Part shown: piece after piece, positions 1-9,680 of the stretch
Layout: each line of letters opens with the position of its first letter
Position numbering within the stretch: position 1 is the stretch's first letter
NCBI GenBank assembly: GCA_018224485.1
Contig: JAGTVE010000126.1
Coordinates: 1 to 12,404, forward strand
Length of the DNA: 12,404 nt
Source: Thioalkalivibrio sp.
Lineage (GTDB): Bacteria > Pseudomonadota > Gammaproteobacteria > Ectothiorhodospirales > Ectothiorhodospiraceae
Reading direction: 5' to 3'
Notes under the pieces: model-generated
The model's input: only the letters and a program-made list of their open reading frames with translations
Databases searched by the model: none
What the model was told of the DNA's origin: nothing
Program-made: the position numbers and the translations under genes

Positions 1-653
1 ACCGCGCGGTGGCCGCCGACGCGGTGGTGCTGTCGACCCAGCACGCGCCGGAGATCGGGCAGGAGCAGCTGGTCGAGGCGGTGATGGAGGAGATCATCAA
101 ACCCGTGCTGGGCCAGGAATGGCTGCATGAGGACACCCGCTTCCACATCAACCCCACCGGCCGCTTCGTCACCGGCGGACCGATGGGCGACTGCGGCCTC
201 ACCGGGCGCAAGATCATCGTGGATACCTACGGCGGCATGGCGCGCCACGGCGGTGGTGCCTTCTCCGGCAAGGATCCGTCCAAGGTGGACCGTTCCGCGG
301 CCTATGCCTGCCGCTACGTGGCCAAGAACATCGTGGCTGCGGGTCTCGCCGAACGCTGCGAGGTGCAGGTGTCCTACGCGATCGGCGTGGCCGAGCCGAC
401 CTCGATCGCGGTCGAGACCTTCGGGACCGGCAAGGTGGACGAGAGCCAGTTGACCGCCCTGGTGCGCAAGCACTTCGACCTGCGCCCCTACGGCATCCTG
501 AAGATGCTGGACCTGGAGCGCCCGATCTACCGTCCCACCGCGGCGTACGGCCACATGGGCCGCGAGGACCTCGATCTGTCGTGGGAGCGCACCGACAAGG
601 CGCAGGCCCTGGCCGACGATGCCGGCATGAGCGCCCGGCAGGCCTCGGCCTGA
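1..653 (+). CDS. metK: S-adenosylmethionine synthetase, C-terminal part (5' end outside window)
   Basis: Cytosolic enzyme that makes S-adenosylmethionine from methionine and ATP, the methyl donor whose spent form is recycled through methionine synthase. The reading frame is already open at base 3 and the first in-frame GTG (base 9) is internal, so the gene is cut by the window edge; about 216 C-terminal codons of the usual ~385 are present. They match the E. coli protein almost residue for residue: AVVLSTQH, EEIIKP, NPTGRFVTGGPMGDCGLTGR (central domain), the loop DTYGGMARHGGGAFSGKDPS with KVDRSAAY (ATP, metal and K+ binding), VSYAIGVAEPTS, and the tail AAYGHMGRE ending in a KTDKA-like TDKAQAL. 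The stop is TGA at 651-653. The next gene, bpt, is convergent, and no ahcY follows, although ahcY often does in related bacteria. Identification is secure. Confidence 0.98.
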   Translation, partial: RAVAADAVVLSTQHAPEIGQEQLVEAVMEEIIKPVLGQEWLHEDTRFHINPTGRFVTGGPMGDCGLTGRKIIVDTYGGMARHGGGAFSGKDPSKVDRSAAYACRYVAKNIVAAGLAERCEVQVSYAIGVAEPTSIAVETFGTGKVDESQLTALVRKHFDLRPYGILKMLDLERPIYRPTAAYGHMGREDLDLSWERTDKAQALADDAGMSARQASA

Positions 654-756
654 CGATCCGGGCGAGGCCCGCCCCGGCCCGGGATGCGGATCCTCACCGC
701 GCATCGCCTTGATGGCCGCCTGTACGCGGGGCATCGGGGCGGTCGGATGCCGGGAG

Positions 757-774
757 GCGGGAGCCCGCTCCCGC
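757..774. terminator. Hairpin in the metK/bpt convergent gap, candidate two-way terminator
   Basis: GCGGGAGC and GCTCCCGC are perfect complements separated by CC, giving a 7-bp GC stem with a 4-base loop. It sits midway in the 156-base gap between the two stop codons, where a shared terminator would be expected. No T-tract follows on either strand, so it may instead be a decayed REP-like palindrome; its GGGAGGCGGGAGCC start loosely resembles the REP elements further right. Confidence 0.35.
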
Positions 775-809
775 AATCCCGCTGCGGGCAGCGGCGGCGC
801 GCAACCGGT

Positions 810-1520
810 TCAGGCCGGGGCGAGTCGCTGCCAGCCCCCTCCGATCAGGCCCTCCACCGGCTGGAAGCGGGTCTTGTAGCCCATCTTGCCGGATCCTGGG
901 ATCCAGTAGCCCATGTACAGGTGCGGCAGCTCCCGGGATCGCGCCTCCTCGATCTGGTGGAGGATCGCGAGGGTCCCGAGGCTGCGTTCAGGGAGATCGG
1001 GATCGAAGAAGGTGTACATCGCCGACAGGCCCTGGGGCGTGTGATCGGTGACCGCGACGGCCAGCAGTACGGGTCCGCGCCGGAGCTCGATCAGGAGCAC
1101 GCCGCAGTTGCGGTCGCTGAGCATGCCGACGTAGTCGGTGCGGGTGGTGTGTTCCATCCCCCCGCCCGGGTGTCGGCTGGCGAGATAGCGGCGCAGCAGC
1201 TGCACGTGTTCGTCGAGGTCCGGTTGCGTGACGATGCGGGCATCGAGGTCGGCATTGCGCCGGAGGCAGCGGCGCTGCGCCCGGTTCGGCCGGAAATCGT
1301 GCACCGGGATGCGCACGGGAACACAGGCATTGCAGCGGGGGCACTGGTGGCGGTAGACGAACTGACCGCTGCGCCGGAAGCCCCGCGCCAGCAGCTGGCC
1401 GTAATGGTGGTCCTGCAGGCTGACGGCCGGGTCGACCAGCACCGTCTGCATCTCCCGGCCCTCGAGGTAGGGACAGGTCTGCGGCGCGGTCATGTACCAG
1501 TTGATGGGGCTGCTCTGCAT
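810..1520 (-). CDS. bpt: Aspartate/glutamate leucyltransferase (bacterial N-degron pathway)
   Basis: Transfers leucine from Leu-tRNA to proteins with N-terminal Asp or Glu, marking them for ClpS-ClpAP; the assignment comes from the Bpt/ATE family. The 236-aa product has the family's usual length. Visible marks are the N-terminal TCPYLEGR (Cys16), the cluster HQCPRCNACVPVRIPV (Cys60, Cys63, Cys66) followed by FRPNRAQRR, and the C-terminal transferase block with TFFDPDLPERSLGTLAI (169-187) and YMGYWIPGSGKMGYKTRF (202-219). The ATG at 1518-1520 is chosen because family homology starts with MQSSPINWYMT; the frame stays open upstream for 34 codons without family sequence. The ribosome site is weak (GGAG about 16 bases upstream). 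The gene is alone between metK (convergent) and metH (divergent), not beside aat, clpA or infA as is common in Proteobacteria. Confidence 0.95.
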   Translation of the reverse strand: MQSSPINWYMTAPQTCPYLEGREMQTVLVDPAVSLQDHHYGQLLARGFRRSGQFVYRHQCPRCNACVPVRIPVHDFRPNRAQRRCLRRNADLDARIVTQPDLDEHVQLLRRYLASRHPGGGMEHTTRTDYVGMLSDRNCGVLLIELRRGPVLLAVAVTDHTPQGLSAMYTFFDPDLPERSLGTLAILHQIEEARSRELPHLYMGYWIPGSGKMGYKTRFQPVEGLIGGGWQRLAPA

Positions 1521-1543
1521 CGGCCTATCGTGACAGCTCCGGA

Positions 1544-1567
1544 CGTCGGCGGAAAAGTGGGCCGACG
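1544..1567. other. Hairpin in the bpt-metH divergent spacer
   Basis: CGTCGGC (1544-1550) and GCCGACG (1561-1567) form a perfect 7-bp stem with the 10-base loop GGAAAAGTGG. It lies in the 179-base spacer that must hold the promoters of both bpt and metH, 133 bases before the metH start and 24 before the bpt start. It could be a leader-RNA structure or operator. I looked for the conserved core of the SAH riboswitch, known ahead of some metH and ahcY genes, and did not recognise it. Confidence 0.3.
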
Positions 1568-1661
1568 GAACTCCGGGAGACGGACCTCCGGGTCGCCGCG
1601 CCCGGCCGTCCTCCGCAAGCACCCGAACCCAGGGGGCTTAGCTGGGGCGTCCGGGGGCTTG

Positions 1662-1670
1662 TGGTATTTT
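1662..1670 (+). promoter_or_regulatory. Possible extended -10 promoter element for metH
   Basis: TGGTATTTT reads as an extended -10 element (TGn followed by TATTTT at 1665-1670) about 30 bases before the metH ATG. It is inside the only AT-rich patch of this spacer. No convincing -35 box lies 16-18 bases upstream, so this is a weak call from pattern only. Confidence 0.22.
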
Positions 1671-1699
1671 TCGCGAACTTTGAAAAGGTTTTGGTTGTG

Positions 1700-5494
<3,795 letters not shown>

Positions 5495-5506
5495 CCCCCT
5501 CCTCTC

Positions 5507-5530
5507 CCCTCTCCCGCTTGCGGGGGAGGG
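5507..5530. repeat. GC-rich palindrome after metH
   Basis: CCCTCTCCCGC and GCGGGGGAGGG, separated by TT, form an 11-bp arm pair with one G-U pair. It starts 13 bases after the metH stop and may help end transcription or protect the 3' end. A near-identical palindrome, differing in the arm by one base, occurs at 9840-9863 inside the start of an slp gene, so this is one member of a dispersed repeat family. Confidence 0.55.
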
Positions 5531-5542
5531 AGCTCCGCTTGC

Positions 5543-5583
5543 GGGACAGATCCGGCGCTGATGGGGGGAGGCTGTCCCTTTTT
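5543..5583 (+). terminator. Candidate intrinsic terminator of metH
   Basis: GGGACAG (5543-5549) pairs perfectly with CTGTCCC (5572-5578), and five T residues follow directly (5579-5583). The 22-base loop is long and contains GGGGGGAGG, which can alternatively pair with the CCTCCC just after the T-tract. It lies 49 bases past the metH stop and before the next gene's leader. The T-tract supports termination; the large loop lowers confidence. Confidence 0.45.
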
Positions 5584-5625
5584 CCTCCCGCAGGAGCTTC
5601 CGCTCACGCTTTGACCGTGGCTTCT

Positions 5626-5661
5626 GGCAAACTTGGCGCTCACGAATTGCCAAGGGGAGGA
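5626..5661 (+). promoter_or_regulatory. Inverted repeat and ribosome site ahead of the PH-domain gene
   Basis: TGGCAA (5626-5631) is complementary to TTGCCA (5647-5652), and CTTGGC (5632-5637) is complementary to GCCAAG (5649-5654), so two alternative hairpins end right against the strong ribosome site AGGGGAGGA (about 5653-5661). Either fold could affect access to the ribosome site. A TTGACC at 5611-5616 resembles a -35 box, but no -10 box lies at proper spacing. This is a pattern observation only. Confidence 0.3.
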
Positions 5662-5663
5662 CC

Positions 5664-6137
5664 ATGTCAAACGATAATCAGCCGTCCTACGATTCCCACC
5701 CGGCCATGTTCCGGAACCATCCGCTGGGATATCTCGTCATCCTGGTGCTGATCATTCTGCCGTTCATACTTCTCTTGCTGTTCCGCGAGCAGATCGCCGC
5801 GATGGGCGACTTCCCGCCGGCGCTGCTGCTGGGTGCCACCGGTCTTGGCATTCTGATCCTGCTCTACTGGTTCCTGAAGACAAGGGCCACGCGGCTGCGC
5901 ATCACCGGGGACGAGGTGCACCTGGAGGAGGGCCTGCTGAGCAAGCACCACATCGACCTGCATGTGGGTCAGATCCGCGCGGTGCGGGTCTATCAGGGCT
6001 TGCTGGACCGGGTCTTCCGGGTGGGGCGGATCGAGGTCTTCACCACCGGCGATGATCCCGAGTTCGTGGTCGGGGGCATGCCGCGCCCGCACCACGTGCG
6101 CGACCACGTACGCAACCGCCGGGGAAGCCTCGAGTGA
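5664..6137 (+). CDS. Membrane-anchored bacterial PH-domain (bPH2, YdbS-like) protein
   Basis: A 157-aa inner-membrane protein. After a polar start there are two hydrophobic helices (about 21-40, LGYLVILVLIILPFILLLLF, and 51-71, PPALLLGATGLGILILLYWFL), then a cytosolic domain (about 74-150). That domain has the pattern of the DUF304/bPH2 family: TRLRITGDEVHLEEGLLSKHHIDL, the IRAVRVYQGLLDRVFRVGRI segment, EVFTTGDDPEFVVGGM and a closing HHVRDHVRNRR. No enzymatic residues are evident; YdbS/YdbT-type proteins are poorly understood membrane proteins. The ATG follows the strong site GGGGAGGA by 3-4 bases. The stop overlaps the next start by four bases (GTGA), so the two genes are very likely translated together. 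The start may be controlled by the hairpin just upstream. Confidence 0.8.
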   Translation: MSNDNQPSYDSHPAMFRNHPLGYLVILVLIILPFILLLLFREQIAAMGDFPPALLLGATGLGILILLYWFLKTRATRLRITGDEVHLEEGLLSKHHIDLHVGQIRAVRVYQGLLDRVFRVGRIEVFTTGDDPEFVVGGMPRPHHVRDHVRNRRGSLE

Positions 6138-6457
6138 GCGACACCGGTCTGCGCGACAGCCGCTTCGCGCTGCGCATCCTGCTCGGGTTCTCCGCGATTG
6201 TCGCCTTCCTGATTGCGCTGCTGGTGCTGGCCGCGGCCACGACGCTGCCGGGGCTCTCGGAGTGGGTCGCGTCCACCTTCGACGACGGCATCGGCCTGCA
6301 GAGCGCGGCGATCGCGTCGGCGGTGATCAGCGTGACCGTGCTGATCGTGTTCGCGCTGGCGGCAGGGGAGGGCGTGATCGGGGAGATCCAGTTCATGATT
6401 CCGGGATTCTTCCTGTTCTTCGTCTTCTTCTGGCTGATGATCGCCTGGGTGTTCTGA
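6134..6457 (+). CDS. Small three-helix membrane protein of unknown function
   Basis: A 107-aa hydrophobic protein with likely membrane helices at about 13-35, 56-78 and 87-107; the last is rich in Phe (GFFLFFVFFW) and runs to the C-terminus. The first loop (37-55) is acidic, with LSEWVASTFDDG. I do not recognise a family. The start is GTG at 6134, supported by the 4-base overlap GTGA with the PH-domain gene's stop and by GGGGAAG about eight bases before it. The overlap suggests one transcript and a shared job, perhaps a complex in the inner membrane; that is inference. A terminator-like structure follows about 50 bases after the stop, so the unit probably has just these two genes. Confidence 0.75.
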   Translation: MSDTGLRDSRFALRILLGFSAIVAFLIALLVLAAATTLPGLSEWVASTFDDGIGLQSAAIASAVISVTVLIVFALAAGEGVIGEIQFMIPGFFLFFVFFWLMIAWVF

Positions 6458-6505
6458 GACCGCTGAGACCGAGGTGCAGGCGCACGGCCGGCGCACCTGC
6501 CCGTT

Positions 6506-6524
6506 CGGGTGCTTGCCCGTTTTT
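6506..6524 (+). terminator. Intrinsic terminator after the PH-domain gene pair
   Basis: CGGGT, loop GCTT, GCCCG (one G-U pair) is followed by five T residues at 6520-6524. A larger GC-rich imperfect hairpin (arms GCAGG/CCTGC, about 6476-6500) lies just before it. The CGGG arm can also pair with the preceding CCCG (GCCCGTTCGGG), giving two mutually exclusive folds. Confidence 0.5.
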
Positions 6525-6541
6525 GCTCCGCCGGCCAGAAT
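6513..6541 (+). promoter_or_regulatory. Possible sigma-70 promoter for the GNAT-hydrolase fusion gene
   Basis: TTGCCC (6513-6518, four of six consensus bases) and CAGAAT (6536-6541, four of six) are separated by 17 bases. Transcription would start near 6548, 27 bases before the chosen ATG. The -35 box lies inside the terminator of the preceding unit. The call rests on a consensus match in GC-rich DNA and is weak. Confidence 0.28.
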
Positions 6542-6574
6542 CTCCCTCCCCTCCCGCCGACCGGAATGCCCGCG

Positions 6575-8125
6575 ATGACCGACAGCCAGGACAATGCAGT
6601 CGTCAAGCCCCATCACCTGACCCTGCGCCAGACGCGCCTGGAAGACTACCCGGACATCTGCGAGATCATGGAACGGGTCTACCCCGACCTCGATGGCGCC
6701 TGGAGCCAGGATCAGTTCACCTCGCAGGTCACGCGTTTTCCCGAGGGCCAGATCTGCATCGAGGACAACGGCAAGGTGGTCGCGGCCGCGATCAGCCTGA
6801 TCGTCGAGTACCGGCGCTTCGGGGACCAGCACAACTACTGGCAGATCACGGGCAACGGTTTCCTGACCACCCATGACCCGGACGGCGACACGCTCTACGG
6901 GGTCGACATCTTCGTGCACCCGGACTACCGCGGCCTGCGCCTCGGCCGGCGCCTGTACGACGCGCGCAAGGAACTCTGCGAGAAGCTGAACCTGCGCGCG
7001 ATCGTGGCGGGTGGTCGCATCCCCGGCTACGCGCGGGTCGCCGGGGAGATGACCCCGCAGCAGTACGTGGAAAAGGTGAAGAACCACGAGATCCGGGATC
7101 CGATCCTGAGCTTCCAGCTCGCGAACGACTTCCACGTGCGCAAGATCATCACCGACTACCTGCCGGCGGACAGCAAATCGGGCGCCTACGCGACCCTGAT
7201 CGAGTGGCTGAACATCTACTACGAGGAGAAGGAGAAGCTGATCGGCGGCAGCCGCTCGGACGTCCGTGTCGGTGTGGTGCAGTGGCAGATGCGGCCGACC
7301 GCGTCACTCGATGATCTCTTCCTGCAGGTCGAGTACTTCGTCGATGCGGTCTCCGGCTACCGCGCGGACGCGGTGCTCTTCCCCGAGTTCTTCAACGGGC
7401 CGCTGATGGGCCAGTTCAACCAGGAGAACCCGGCCGAGGCGGTGCGCAGCCTGGCCGAATTCACCGAGGCGATCCGCCAGGAGATGGTGCGCCTGGCGCT
7501 CGCCTACAACATCAACATCATCGCCGGCACGATGCCCGAGTACGAGGGGGGCGAGCTGCGCAACGTGTCCTACCTCTGCCGCCGCGACGGCACCTGGGAC
7601 CGGCAGTACAAGATCCACGTGACCCCGGACGAGGTCAGCTTCTGGGGGCTTCAGGGCGGCGACGATGTGCGCGTCTTCGACACCGACTTCGGCAAGGTCG
7701 GCATCCTGATCTGTTACGACGTCGAGTTCCCAGAACTGCCGCGCCTGATGGCGGAGCAGGGGTTGCAGATCCTCTTCGTGCCGTTCTGGACCGATACCAA
7801 GACCGCGTACCTGCGGGTGCGCCGCTGCGCCCAGGCCCGGGCGATCGAGAACGAATGCTACGTGGTGATCTCGGGCAGCGTCGGCAACCTGCCGAAGGTC
7901 GAGAACATGGACATGCAGTACTCGCAGGCGGCGGTGTTCACGCCCTCGGACTTCGCCTTCCCGCACGACGCGGTCGCCGCCGAGGCCACGCCGAACACCG
8001 AGATGACGCTGATCGTGGACCTGGACCTCGACAACCTGAAGGAACTGCGCAACCACGGCTCGGTGCGCAACCTGCGCGACCGGCGCCGGGACCTCTATGA
8101 GGTGGTGTGGAAGGGAGGAATGTAG
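6575..8125 (+). CDS. Bifunctional GNAT acetyltransferase / carbon-nitrogen hydrolase
   Basis: A 516-aa cytosolic fusion. Residues about 15-215 form a GNAT domain (LRQTRLEDYPDICEIMERVY at the start; acetyl-CoA loop region VHPDYRGLRLGRRLYDARKE at 115-134). Residues about 228-500 form a nitrilase-superfamily hydrolase with an intact triad: Glu271 (LFPEFFNG), Lys346 (QYKIHVTPDE) and Cys380 (ILICYDVEFPELPR). Fusions of this order and length exist in other bacteria, for example Bacillus subtilis YhcX, but I know of no settled substrate; amide hydrolysis by the C-terminal half and acyl transfer by the N-terminal half are family-level expectations. The ATG at 6575 is chosen over 6566 because a GGA precedes it by nine bases; both are weakly supported. 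The next gene is convergent. The TAG stop lies inside a REP-like repeat (see findings). Confidence 0.92.
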   Translation: MTDSQDNAVVKPHHLTLRQTRLEDYPDICEIMERVYPDLDGAWSQDQFTSQVTRFPEGQICIEDNGKVVAAAISLIVEYRRFGDQHNYWQITGNGFLTTHDPDGDTLYGVDIFVHPDYRGLRLGRRLYDARKELCEKLNLRAIVAGGRIPGYARVAGEMTPQQYVEKVKNHEIRDPILSFQLANDFHVRKIITDYLPADSKSGAYATLIEWLNIYYEEKEKLIGGSRSDVRVGVVQWQMRPTASLDDLFLQVEYFVDAVSGYRADAVLFPEFFNGPLMGQFNQENPAEAVRSLAEFTEAIRQEMVRLALAYNINIIAGTMPEYEGGELRNVSYLCRRDGTWDRQYKIHVTPDEVSFWGLQGGDDVRVFDTDFGKVGILICYDVEFPELPRLMAEQGLQILFVPFWTDTKTAYLRVRRCAQARAIENECYVVISGSVGNLPKVENMDMQYSQAAVFTPSDFAFPHDAVAAEATPNTEMTLIVDLDLDNLKELRNHGSVRNLRDRRRDLYEVVWKGGM

Positions 8126-8375
8126 GAGGCCAGCCCCCTGGGCGATCTTACCCGGCCGCTTGATCGCCGAGAGGCTCCACCTCCGAAAGGGGGTTGTGGG
8201 AGCGGCCTCCGGGCCGCGATGGCCTCGGGCACCGCCCTGATCGCGGCCCGGAGGCCGCTCCTGCAGGGGGCCGAGGCGGCCGTCTGGGAGCGTGCCTCGC
8301 ACGCGAATCGGCGCGGGGTGCAGCCCCGGCGTTTGCCGCGCCTGCGGCGCGTTCGCGAGCAGGCTCGCTCCTACA
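8121..8375. repeat. REP/BIME-like cluster, six palindromes in alternating orientation
   Basis: This convergent gap (8126-8425) has no credible gene. It holds six copies of an element of the form TGTRGGAG, stem, GCC-containing loop, stem, CGAT. Plus orientation: 8121-8147, 8195-8220 and 8284-8308. Minus orientation: 8161-8184, 8240-8265 and 8352-8375. They alternate +, -, +, -, +, -, making three inverted pairs, the layout of BIMEs. Each copy can form its own hairpin, such as GCGTGC-CTC-GCACGC at 8291-8305. The stems differ in sequence but keep complementarity, so the structure is preserved. Such elements are normally spread by a RAYT (REP-associated Y1) transposase elsewhere in the genome; none is in this window. 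They may also end transcription of the two facing genes. Confidence 0.85.
8199..8261. repeat. Near-identical inverted REP pair with 22-base perfect arms
   Basis: Bases 8199-8220 and 8240-8261 are perfect reverse complements over 22 bases, separated by 19 bases. Each arm is itself a palindrome (GCGGCC...GGCCGC), so the DNA can fold as one long hairpin or two short ones. It is the youngest-looking pair of the cluster because its arms have not diverged. Confidence 0.85.
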
Positions 8376-8425
8376 GGGGGCTGGGGCGAAGGCTGCAGGC
8401 ACCCCGCACCGCGTATACCCCGGCC

Positions 8426-9223
8426 TCAGAGACGGTCCTTCAGGTACGCGATCAGCCAGGTCCACGAATCGCGGTCGGCGCGCTCGTTGTAGCCGACCGG
8501 CATGCCGAACTGCTCGGCAATCGCGTCCGCGCGGGGATTGGTGAAGCTGTGCATCGCGCCGGCAAAGTCGACGAAGGTGTAGGGCACGTCGGCGGCATCC
8601 ATCTCCTCGCGGAAGGCCGCGATCTGCTCGGCGGGTACCAGCGGATCCTCGGCGCCGTTGAAGACCAGGATGTCCGCCTGCACTGTACCCGGTTGCGCCG
8701 GGTGACTGGTGCTCAGCGCGCCGTGGAAGCTCGCGACCATCGCCAGGTCCCTGCCCGCGCGCGCCGCCTCCAGCACCACGCTGCCGCCGAAGCAGTAGCC
8801 GATCGCGGTCAGTGGCTGGCCGGCGGTGAGTTCATGCTCGCGGAGCAGGGCCTCGGCGGCCTCGAAGCGGCCCAGCATCAGGTCGCGGTTGCTGCGCACG
8901 GCGGTCGCGAACTCGCCCGCCTCGCTGGGATGTTCGGCCAGCTTGCCGCTGCCGTACATGTCGAGGGCAAGCGCGACGTAACCGGCCTCGGCCAGCATGT
9001 CGGCGCGACGGCGGACGTGCTCGTCGTGACCCCACCACTCGTGCACCACGATCACTCCGGGCCGGGGGCCATCGAGCGAGGGGTCGTGGGCGAGGTACCC
9101 GGTGAGTTCGACACCGTTGTGTTCGTAGACAACCTGCTCTCCGAATTCGGCGGGCGATTCGGCGCTGGCGGTGCCGAAAAACAGAAGCAGGGCGAGTGCG
9201 GGCAGGACAGAGACGTGACGCAT
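8426..9223 (-). CDS. Secreted dienelactone-hydrolase-family alpha/beta hydrolase
   Basis: A 265-aa protein with a Sec signal peptide (MRHVSVLPALALLLFFGTASA, cut likely after Ala21), so probably periplasmic. The rest is the dienelactone hydrolase fold: VIVVHEWWG with the conserved Glu62, DMYGSGK, the nucleophile Cys144 in GYCFGGSV, Asp193 in FNGAEDPLVP and His225 in GAMHSFTNP. Cys144 is the only cysteine in the protein. The family opens lactones or esters; the substrate here is unknown, and chlorocatechol breakdown is not implied because none of its other genes are near. The ATG at 9221-9223 is supported by GAGGAG five bases upstream and by the signal peptide beginning at once. The gene faces the GNAT-hydrolase gene across the REP cluster and diverges from the slp pair. 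Confidence 0.92.
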   Translation of the reverse strand: MRHVSVLPALALLLFFGTASAESPAEFGEQVVYEHNGVELTGYLAHDPSLDGPRPGVIVVHEWWGHDEHVRRRADMLAEAGYVALALDMYGSGKLAEHPSEAGEFATAVRSNRDLMLGRFEAAEALLREHELTAGQPLTAIGYCFGGSVVLEAARAGRDLAMVASFHGALSTSHPAQPGTVQADILVFNGAEDPLVPAEQIAAFREEMDAADVPYTFVDFAGAMHSFTNPRADAIAEQFGMPVGYNERADRDSWTWLIAYLKDRL

Positions 9224-9650
9224 GGGCTCTCCTCGGGTGCTCGTTCAGGGGTCAGGGTGTGCGCGCAGGGGCGCGCGCCACCGGAAGTATCCGGCAGCAT
9301 ACCCGGCTCGTGCAATGCATCCGTGTCGGCTGGGCCGAAGGGGCATGGAGATCTGCGCGGTGGCCTCCGTGGCGCCCCTGCAATGCCGGATCTCGCCAAC
9401 TCCCCGCCTGGCATCGCGGACATTCCCATCTCCTCTGCCCGCCCCGAAGACGGAGACGCTTTCCCCGGCGGGAGGCTGGTGCACGGCAGGCGCGGAGTCG
9501 ATCCGCCGGCGCAGGCCCGGGTGCACGTTCCCGCGACCCGCGATACGATCATCAATGCAACCCGATGCATGAACGTGCAGCTCGGGGCCGAGTGGCGGGG
9601 CTTGTCAGGGCACGGGAACGCCGTGCGGTGTGCGGGGGTCATATGTCTTT
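9224..9650. other. Long spacer between the hydrolase gene and the slp pair
   Basis: About 430 bases without a credible gene; open frames here on both strands lack ribosome sites and family features. It holds several small perfect hairpins: GCGCGC-AGGG-GCGCGC (9261-9276), CCGGA-AGTA-TCCGG (9281-9294) and GCACGG-GAACG-CCGTGC (9610-9626). The right end turns AT-rich at about 9641-9680, unlike anything else in the window, which suggests the slp promoter or start region. Nothing else is recognised. Confidence 0.6.
9286..9315 (-). promoter_or_regulatory. Possible promoter of the dienelactone-hydrolase-family gene
   Basis: On the minus strand, TTGCAC (9315-9310) and GATACT (9291-9286, four of six consensus bases) are 18 bases apart, placing a start near 9279 and a leader of about 56 bases. 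The -10 box falls within the small CCGGA/TCCGG inverted repeat, and the leader would contain the GCGCGC hairpin. Weak consensus-based call. Confidence 0.28.
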
Positions 9651-9680
9651 ATGAAAAATAGGGTCTTTATGGAAAATGGG
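9645..9680 (+). repeat. 18-base tandem duplication in the AT-rich slp start region
   Basis: GTCTTTATGAAAAATAGG (9645-9662) is followed by GTCTTTATGGAAAATGGG (9663-9680), two units differing at two positions. Each contains an in-frame ATG, at 9651 and 9669, for the downstream lipoprotein frame. The G-run ending the first unit (9661-9663) lies five bases before the second ATG and could serve as its ribosome site. Confidence 0.7.

Noticed and set aside
1521..1699. SAH or SAM riboswitch upstream of metH
   Set aside because: The conserved core bases of these classes were not recognisable by eye; only generic hairpins were seen. A covariance search would settle it.
5625..5652. Sigma-54 promoter (TGGC...TTGC) ahead of the PH-domain gene
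   Set aside because: The distance between the GG and GC pairs is 12 bases, or 8 in the other register, not the required 10.
5993..7135. A 380-codon minus-strand frame across the PH-domain pair and the GNAT domain
   Set aside because: It spans three real genes and a terminator, has antisense-type composition and no start signal.
8121..8375. CRISPR array or integron-like attC array
   Set aside because: Palindromes differ in stem sequence, alternate in orientation and have irregular spacing; there are no constant direct repeats with unique spacers, and no cas or integrase genes.
9245..9642. Possible small genes in the spacer before slp (frames of 93-196 codons on either strand)
   Set aside because: No ribosome sites, arginine/proline-rich shadow-like composition, and no recognisable motifs.
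8219..9661. A 480-codon plus-strand frame opposite the dienelactone-hydrolase-family gene
   Set aside because: Codon-aligned shadow of that gene that also runs through REP repeats; no motif or ribosome site.
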